DNA of 64,000 bases from Auricularia sp. M13 (lineage: Eukaryota > Basidiomycota > Agaricomycetes > Auriculariales > Auriculariaceae), in assembly GCA_037042915.1 (NCBI GenBank), contig CM073194.1, positions 2,852,001 to 2,916,000 of the forward strand, read 5' to 3'. Under the pieces are notes generated by a model. It was not told the DNA's origin. It was given only the letters and a program-made list of their open reading frames with translations, and searched no databases. Position numbers and translations under genes: made by a program. Numbering within the stretch: position 1 is the stretch's first letter; each line of letters starts with the position of its first letter. Shown piece after piece: positions 60,401-64,000 of this stretch.

Positions 60401-60717
60401 GTTACGGTTTAGAACTGCCTGCGGACATGAAGATTCATAGTACAATTAACGTGGAGTACCTGAAACCGTACATCGCGTCGCCCGACGAGTGGACTAGCAG
60501 AACCGATTACGGATTGCCAGTCCACGCCGAGGACGGCATCGAGTTCTTCGTGCCTGAGACAATTTTGGACGATGAACTGCGAGGTCCTTACAGATCAAAA
60601 TGGTATCTTGTGAAGTGGAAGGGCAGGAGCTTGGAAGAGGCATCGTGGCGACCCCATGCTGAAATCGAGGCATGTGCACCACAATTGATTACGGGGTACA
60701 TACGTAAAGATGCCTGA
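54475..60717 (+). CDS. Gag-Pol polyprotein of the Ty3/Gypsy element
   Basis: One uninterrupted frame of 2,080 aa, with gag and pol fused and no frameshift. Approximate positions: a Pro/Asp/Ala N-terminus with repeated DAG units; coiled regions 110-330; a retrotransposon Gag domain about 430-620 (no CCHC knuckle seen); an aspartic protease with DTGSS at 853; reverse transcriptase with the YIDD motif at 1291-1294; RNase H starting at TDAS 1439; an integrase HHCC zinc region about 1650-1700; catalytic D1726, D1787 and E1823 (DD35E spacing); and a C-terminal chromodomain about 2020-2075 (aromatic KWYLVKWKG core). The order RT, RNase H, IN is Ty3/Gypsy, and the chromodomain places it with chromoviruses, which target chromatin with specific histone marks. 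All catalytic residues are present. Confidence 0.95.
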   Translation: MATPMDTSASADARAQDPDAGPIKPDAGAQSATDAGDIPDTDAGRATEAEETLHGEEEETKERPRQNPWEEKSDEREGMPQSQARQRPARQRRHEALNLAGLTPPIQGLVRAFDDRMQLLESALGGISKQLIDLDAKISTQHNQLNLTLSTEQTKVRDYIKQVVQLHTNHLEKVVKDEIKGETVSITDSIVTALAKYDVEKNEQHDTRHSALLEELKSIYRTAQHNSGSIKANKDEMLASVAELFKFVKDEAADIGRSINTNILQMTNFEEDMAKFLKKEIGDIKPLLSKLFQQQGNNIVNAGEQTVSAIKECLQDAKETGAERAETYVPETPPHRRITLEEPPKRRSAWFAPGELSGDPIDVFATPLPRASKTPAPPRTTPAPHGEAVTGNQHQHPAASATTSHLPQVTWPVIPAQTVVAAVKQERIKFKDATHFSGKDDEDVDLWIETVNNELTYGGRTDEEIEQGLPLLLDGEAKRWFNRFSQDQRAQIKGWATAGGWQEALRTEFRPVNHLTVSKQKLLQTIWSDDLTFSQYFEKRSKLQVICLKGSSERDLIEDMLSGMSAADQAEARKELKDNMSLLQFRRAVMEIEPTLRARLELSKKISELDKKFAQLSKPSGAKRTTTWNQRSNFRRMTPATQQGDVTIQVGAVRPVGTSGQQPQSGDRTSTGMQRTQPTKFGAQIPRQEAQNMPPRSTRAQVADVEEDLEDDEFDAYNEQAVNDGFDPEAEADFVECMAVHVNQTDLQVRRRSPRFARAESDQPEMEGEHVRPVAAAQEQRAASHAASDSVQEGQDQGSQQDHSLAPSSEESRDADEDVVKLRHMRYDDKSPAYVKALFKEQKNSGAFRVCADTGSSISLVDRSMLERYFKHVPVMPERLINVKGVGGHTAIAQSITLNMVLRDTKMQDVRFEVKFYVNPAHDERFILGNDFMVEIGAQVDLGRQLLIFKNRDAEEVHIPMSTSRERVPLLRSAETFTLKPFHKIRINATLSGRVNTQYFYADPLPINNGLAAVSARRGIGTSSAKHHVLEIYNVDVWPYKIRKGDTLAQALPIEDCTDMQAQCGFADGGNDAGVAEESDLAEFAEAVKQLDINPALTTEQRHEILEVLTKYRHAFAYGSRPLGHTNLTKATIDTGEAAPVSSPPFRVSPEGRKFIEAEVAKLLANDVIEEADSPWAANVVLIKQKEKIRFCVDYRKVNAVTRTDQYPLPRIDDYLNQFQGKRYFSTFDANAGFNQVEIDERDREKTAFRTHVGLFQYKRMPFGLKNGPSIFQRCMDKALGTTKWQFAVVYIDDIVVYSADFEEHLSHIATILSRIIPTGFTLSLPKSHICYEEVHALGHKVSRLGIGMKNENVKSILSYPRPSNIKQVQIFLGMAGYYRRFIKGFATIAKPLTALLKKGQAFQWSEECENAFITLRNKLAEEPVLAHPDYSREFTIYTDASASGLGAILAQKDDNGREHIVCAISKTLEERETRLSATEMECLALVWALRQFNPYIDGLQDVKIITDHSALQWIWDYKGTNAKLKRWSTELQHWRGVAKIIHRPGKSHANVDALSRAPMQTESGTDATTLTVSAIQPNNDVMNNIREGYTTDQFFAPLQETLEHCAKKGIVPSGTLRSFEMQDGIIFKRASDGQRLSMCIPRHKSLRSNILHDFHDAKMSAHMGWEKTFAALAKLYYWPKMRKDVKNYVASCDKCQKNKHANRPPAGLLQPLAVVSERWHTVTMDFAGPFVKSPSGHDMVLVVVDKYSKRVHFIACKQTDTAKTIANLFLTHIVRLHGLPRVIISDRDKKFTSNFWTALMEKLGVKTAFSTANHPQTDGQSEAAVKILKTMLRQYINYKQDNWEELLPTAEIAYNNSVNATTGYTPFEMDTGQQVRMPHDMVNVTDNSGIREVDELLNSIRERAEEVTHAIEDAQRRQAVYHDQGRSEYHFQPDDLVLLSTKYINPPWMKKQKTKKLRPLWIGPYRVTDVVNINSYGLELPADMKIHSTINVEYLKPYIASPDEWTSRTDYGLPVHAEDGIEFFVPETILDDELRGPYRSKWYLVKWKGRSLEEASWRPHAEIEACAPQLITGYIRKDA

Positions 60718-60984
60718 AATGGCGACACAGCTAGGAACGGAGATGTGATCCGAGCACTTATCTCCAGGATTCACGACGGCAAGATCCTAACTTCATGAGG
60801 AAAGATATTCGACGTTGCGTGCGACGAACATGAGGCAAAAGCCTGGAACTGGATGGTACCGGGTGCGGCGCCGAAGGCGATACGGGGTTGGAGTATTTAA
60901 GACGGGCTTGAGCAGGCGACGGTCCTCACCCACCCCGGGCCCAACACATCCAGACGACAAGTCGCACTTTCTTCCTCTAATTCA

Positions 60985-62172
60985 ATGTCTCAGAACTCGA
61001 ACGACAACGGCTCCGCCTCCTCGTACGACTCTCTTCCCTCCCTCGTTTCGGTTTCCGACAGCACTTCTTCTGCTCCTTCTTCTTCGCCGCCGCCGTACAC
61101 CGAAGCGCGGCGCACCACGGGCGCAGCTGCACTCGACCCCGACGATTCGGCGGCAGTCATCGAGCTGCGCACGTACGGTTCGTGCACCTTCGTTCACCGG
61201 GTTGCACAACATGCTGACGGAACCGCTCTGTTTGTACGAATTCTCATCATAGACCGTGTACGCTTCGACAACAACGTTACGATCATGAATTACGACAACA
61301 GCGCGCGTACGTATTACGTCTATTGGCTATGGCTTCATGGCACCGAGTTCGCTGACGACGTCGTTTTCCGTCGCGCGATGTGGTCAGATTTGGCCGCGTA
61401 CGACATGAACGACCGTGAGTCGTTCCTCGCCACCGCGCTCTCGGGACGATTCACTCACGTCGCGCAAGGCGCGCTTCCCACCAGGGTCACCGGCGATGGC
61501 GAGCGCGCCCGTTCGGGCCCTGCGCTTCGCCCGGGGACGCCGTTCCCAACGCCGGACCAGCTCCGTCTGTTGCGCGCCATCGACGCCCTCAACGAGGCCA
61601 TCAATGACGACATGGAACCCGACCTCATGCTCGACAACGACGATGTGGACGCGCAGCGCACGTTCACGCAGCACGCGGGCCCTAACGCGTGTCCGTCGTG
61701 GATTCCGTACTATCGCAACTACTACGAGAGCACCAATGATGAGCGCGTCCTCATTTACGCGAACTGGCTCCAGACGGATCGCTTGGTTCGCTACGCGCAT
61801 ATCCCCCTCATCAACCAGCGCACACCCGACTTCTGCCACTACCACGTGTCCGAGATTCGCGCCGTCCGCGTCCTGACCTGCAACGCCGGCAACATCAGCG
61901 GCATCGACTACAAGATACTCATGGACAACGGCGAGTTCATGTGGATCCGGGACACGGACGCGCTTTGGATTACAGGTGCGCAGGGCGCGATCGACGACTT
62001 CTGGCGCGCAGGACATTGCCTTCGTGCCGACGTCGCGGAGCGCATGCTCCATTGGCGTGCGGCGCGATACTGCACGGAGGAGTGGGATGCAGCGCTGCTG
62101 GATTGGGCGACGAGGGACTACCAGACGAGCCACGTGTATCGCATCGTGAATGGCCGCCCGGTCAACGTTTGA
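60985..62172 (+). CDS. Additional ORF between pol and the 3' LTR
   Basis: A 395-codon frame from ATG 60985 (MSQNSNDNGSASSYDSLPSL), in the same sense as pol. It begins 267 bp after the pol stop and ends 149 bp before the 3' LTR. A possible own promoter (GGAGTATTTAAG, about 60890-60901) precedes it. The codons are strikingly GC-rich compared with pol, closer to host genes. The N-terminus is disordered (Ser/Pro). The rest is globular-looking, with aromatic-rich stretches (RTYYVYWLWLHGTEFADDVV; DYKILMDNGEFMWIRDTDAL). No signal peptide, membrane span, CCHC or polymerase motif was seen, so it does not look like an envelope gene. A possible weak chromo-like pattern is only a guess. Confidence 0.7.
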   Translation: MSQNSNDNGSASSYDSLPSLVSVSDSTSSAPSSSPPPYTEARRTTGAAALDPDDSAAVIELRTYGSCTFVHRVAQHADGTALFVRILIIDRVRFDNNVTIMNYDNSARTYYVYWLWLHGTEFADDVVFRRAMWSDLAAYDMNDRESFLATALSGRFTHVAQGALPTRVTGDGERARSGPALRPGTPFPTPDQLRLLRAIDALNEAINDDMEPDLMLDNDDVDAQRTFTQHAGPNACPSWIPYYRNYYESTNDERVLIYANWLQTDRLVRYAHIPLINQRTPDFCHYHVSEIRAVRVLTCNAGNISGIDYKILMDNGEFMWIRDTDALWITGAQGAIDDFWRAGHCLRADVAERMLHWRAARYCTEEWDAALLDWATRDYQTSHVYRIVNGRPVNV

Positions 62173-62321
62173 ACATTCTCCTCTGAAGTATTACCATCTT
62201 GCACATCATGTTTAGGATTAAACGCATAGGACGCCACGTTACGACAATTTTATGATGACATGACATTCATTCATGATTCTGAGACGACAGGGACGCCGTC
62301 TTCTTAGTAGGGGGGGGAGAT

Positions 62322-62575
62322 TGTAACGGTACAATCCCGGGACTCTTTCAGTCACCGGGCCCTTCTAGTAAGTTCCATGAAGACGGATTCTATGAGGTTC
62401 TAGAATAGTTTTATTCATGTATATAAGGAGGAGGTTTGAGATTGAGATCCCCATCCTTCGGGATCCGGACTTAGCTCACACTCGTCCTCCGCACTTAGTG
62501 CAATCTTATCTATTATCTTATCTACACAGCCACCCTTTGCGCGACCATATCAGACTACGAACGTTTACCCTTACA
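62322..62575 (+). repeat. 3' LTR
   Basis: 254 bp, reads identically to 54162-54415; pre-ceded by the polypurine tract. Confidence 0.95.
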
Positions 62576-62580
62576 ATAAT
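62576..62580 (+). repeat. Target-site duplication ATAAT (right)
   Basis: Matches 54157-54161. Confidence 0.85.
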
Positions 62581-62800
62581 TCTCATATGACAATCTTCCG
62601 TACCCATACGCCATCGGAGGTGGCACACGCGAGAAACTTCCCGTCCGGTGGAGCATCTCGTTGACATCCCAAATGCGAATTTTCAGGTCGTCTCCGACTC
62701 GTCGGCGCCGGCTGCTAAGTACAGATGGTAATCGAAGACTAGCGAGTCTATGACTTGCGCTGGACTTGCGAAAGGCCCGTGGTGATGCGCGACACAAGAT
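62581..62800 (-). pseudogene. WD40-repeat fragment, copy 2
   Basis: Inverted copy of 33810-34076. On the minus strand VIDSLVFDYHLYLAAGADES and, in another frame, DDLKIRIWDVNEM are WD40 pieces. It lacks about 50 bases present in copy 1, between two short repeats (CACCGGACGGGAAG). Separated from the rest of its duplicated block by the retrotransposon. Confidence 0.65.
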
Positions 62801-62865
62801 TATCTTTATTATCTTTGATGCATACGGTATCCTACAATACAAAAACTATTCGTGGTGCTGAGTTA

Positions 62866-63348
62866 TTAGAATCCAGCCCCTGTGTGGCCGGGGCCTGTGC
62901 CGACCGTGCTCGCGGGGACGGTGCCGCCGGTCTTCTTGGCCTGGCCTTGGGCGACCATGGCCGGGTTATGCGACAGCTTTCCGACGCCAGCCTCAATAGT
63001 CCCTTCAATTTTGTCGAGAGTCGAGGGATGCGTGCCGGCCATGCCGCCACCAGTATGGGGGCCAACACCAGCGGTGTGAGCGGGAGCACCGGCACCAGCT
63101 GCGACGCGCTGGTCGTGCTTCTCGCCGTGGCGGCCCATTGCGTGACCTGCTACACCGCCGAGGAGCGTGTGGCCGGTCGCTGTTGCGGAAAATGTTTACT
63201 TCTAACTTTCTCGTTCGTAACGGACATGAGAGACGCACCAGCACCGGCACCAGCACCGAGGAGCGTGTCTCGCTTTGTGTGACCGTGAGTCTCAGGATCT
63301 GAGCATGTTGGTGAGATTGAGATCGCGTATGGTGTCCAAACTGTGCAT
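62866..63348 (-). CDS. CsbD-like stress-response protein
   Basis: Three exons (63348-63342, 63298-63239, 63179-62866) join in phase to 126 aa: MHNPETHGHTKRDTLLGAGA, GHTLLGGVAGHAMGRHGEKH, a Gly/Ala/His-rich stretch, then the CsbD-like core TLDKIEGTIEAGVGKLSHNP, AMVAQGQAKKTG and a Gly/Thr-rich end. CsbD-like proteins are small hydrophilic proteins of general stress responses; basidiomycetes carry many. The first exon is only 7 nt with a weak GTTTGG donor, so the start is less certain than the rest. Confidence 0.72.
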
Positions 63349-63429
63349 TTAATCCGGCGCCCCCCGTCGGCTTATTTTTGTGCCCGTGGTAATACGCCGG
63401 GCTCCCGCCGATCCCGTCGTAAAATTGTG

Positions 63430-63810
63430 CCCCCTCCATGTAACAAATTCCTTCCACGTAATAAAATTTCCTTCCACCTAATAAAAATTCCTTCCACGTA
63501 ACTCAAACTCCTTCCACGTAAGTTTGGCCTTTTGTAAATGTGACTCCCGCCGTAAATGTGCCTCCCGTCGTAACTTCCCGGCGTAACTCCCGTCGTAACT
63601 TGCTCCCTGCGTAACTTCCCTCCGAAAACCGGACTCCCGGCGTAACTTCGTCCCGTTGTAACTTCCTCCTGTTGTAACTTCCTCCTGTTGTAACTTGCTC
63701 CCGCTGTAAACCTGAGTCCCGGCGTAACTTGCTCTCGGCGTAACTTCCTCCTTGCGTAACTCCCTGCGTAACTCCCTGCGCAAGTTCCGCCCGTCGTAAC
63801 TTGTACGTTT
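63430..63810 (-). repeat. Degenerate GTTACG minisatellite in the CsbD-like promoter
   Basis: About 25 imperfect units with a period of 12-17 bp, each containing TTAC(G/A) next to a GGAG/GGAA block (plus strand CGTAACTTCCTCCTG type). Some neighbours are identical, for example the 15-bp unit TGTTGTAACTTCCTCC repeated near 63653-63685. The left end (63430-63520) uses a CCTTCCACGTAA variant. Open in every minus-strand frame, so the long Arg/Glu-rich frames there are repeat artefacts. Confidence 0.85.
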
Positions 63811-64000
63811 GTAGGCTCCCATTGTGATATTCCAAAGCAGAGTCAGTGACTCAAATTCTCTATAATTAAGTGAGATAATGTGCACAAAGGATAGTAGAGT
63901 AGATGAAACAGATGCATGTTGAGCAGGTCAGAAGTGCGAGGAAGCTGGCAAATCAAAGCAGATGGACATTGGTGATGAATGCTGAGTGTAGTGAATGTGA

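Larger units (their letters stand above)
54162..62575 (+). mobile_element. Full-length Ty3/Gypsy chromodomain LTR retrotransposon (chromovirus type)
   Basis: An element of 8,414 bp. Its 254-bp LTRs (54162-54415, 62322-62575) begin TGTAAC and end TTACA and read identically throughout. It is flanked by the 5-bp duplication ATAAT. A candidate primer-binding site starts TGGTGGACACTG at 54419, and a polypurine tract (AGTAGGGGGGGAGA, about 62307-62320) abuts the 3' LTR. It contains gag-pol (54475-60717) and an extra ORF (60985-62172). With identical LTRs and an intact frame the element is young and probably autonomous. The pre-insertion sequence is recognisable in the paralogous site near 34.08 kb. 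Confidence 0.95.
49530..62800 (-). repeat. Inverted segmental duplication, right copy split by the retrotransposon
   Basis: Zinc-finger pseudogene, DUF6535 gene, spacer, [retrotransposon 54162-62575], WD40 relic: the reverse order of 33810-39860. Protein similarity of the two DUF6535 copies is high but clearly diverged, so the duplication is much older than the retrotransposon. Confidence 0.82.

Noticed and set aside
60985-62172. Envelope gene of a retrovirus-like element
   Set aside because: No signal peptide, membrane span or furin-like site is visible in the frame.
63478-63885. Arg/Glu/Tyr-repeat protein on the minus strand
   Set aside because: Pure translation of the GTTACG minisatellite; all three frames are open.

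Overview
The window is nuclear DNA of a filamentous basidiomycete, most likely an Agaricomycete. The evidence is many short introns (about 42-70 nt), two DUF6535 membrane-protein genes, an F-box gene family with dead relatives, a BTB/CAP-Gly protein, a CsbD-like stress protein and a chromodomain Ty3/Gypsy retrotransposon. No rRNA, tRNA or CRISPR was recognised. Gene models were spliced by eye, with phase checked at every junction; where a model is ambiguous this is said.

Left part (1-14 kb): a broken sedolisin protease C-terminus, a complete GPI-transamidase catalytic subunit gene (GPI8/PIG-K), a secreted Ser/Thr-rich GPI-anchored-type protein, and an F-box family (two intact genes, one copy that lost its start, one shredded fragment). 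Housekeeping or regulatory genes are GPI8, a Fus3/Kss1-type MAP kinase (19.1-23.1 kb) with two giant introns, an RS-domain protein (30.9-33.5 kb), a BTB/CAP-Gly protein (41.4-44.8 kb) and TSR3 (45.3-46.9 kb).

Scattered from 9.8 to 27.9 kb is a set of small genes that I do not recognise. At least three (9.8, 25.2 and 26.8 kb) have the same architecture: a low-complexity N-terminus, a coiled coil, a conserved intron at the coiled-coil end, and a short C-terminal exon with a KRRR-type basic cluster. Neighbours at 14.4, 15.2, 15.8, 17.0 and 23.6 kb share parts of it. Their promoters carry related GTGG-containing inverted or repeated motifs just upstream of TATA boxes. This set is the best candidate in the window for an undescribed gene system.

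Right part (33.8-62.8 kb): a diverged inverted segmental duplication. WD40 relic, spacer, DUF6535 gene and zinc-finger gene at 33.8-39.9 kb match zinc-finger pseudogene, DUF6535 gene, spacer and WD40 relic at 49.5-62.8 kb. The second copy is split by an 8,414-bp chromodomain Ty3/Gypsy element with identical 254-bp LTRs and a 5-bp target duplication, so it inserted recently. The first copy is a nearly unoccupied version of the same site. The element has one gag-pol ORF of 2,080 codons and, unusually, a second GC-rich 395-codon ORF downstream of pol. A second duplication in the same area is a piece of the TSR3/47.1-kb divergent promoter. The window ends with a CsbD-like gene whose promoter is a degenerate minisatellite.
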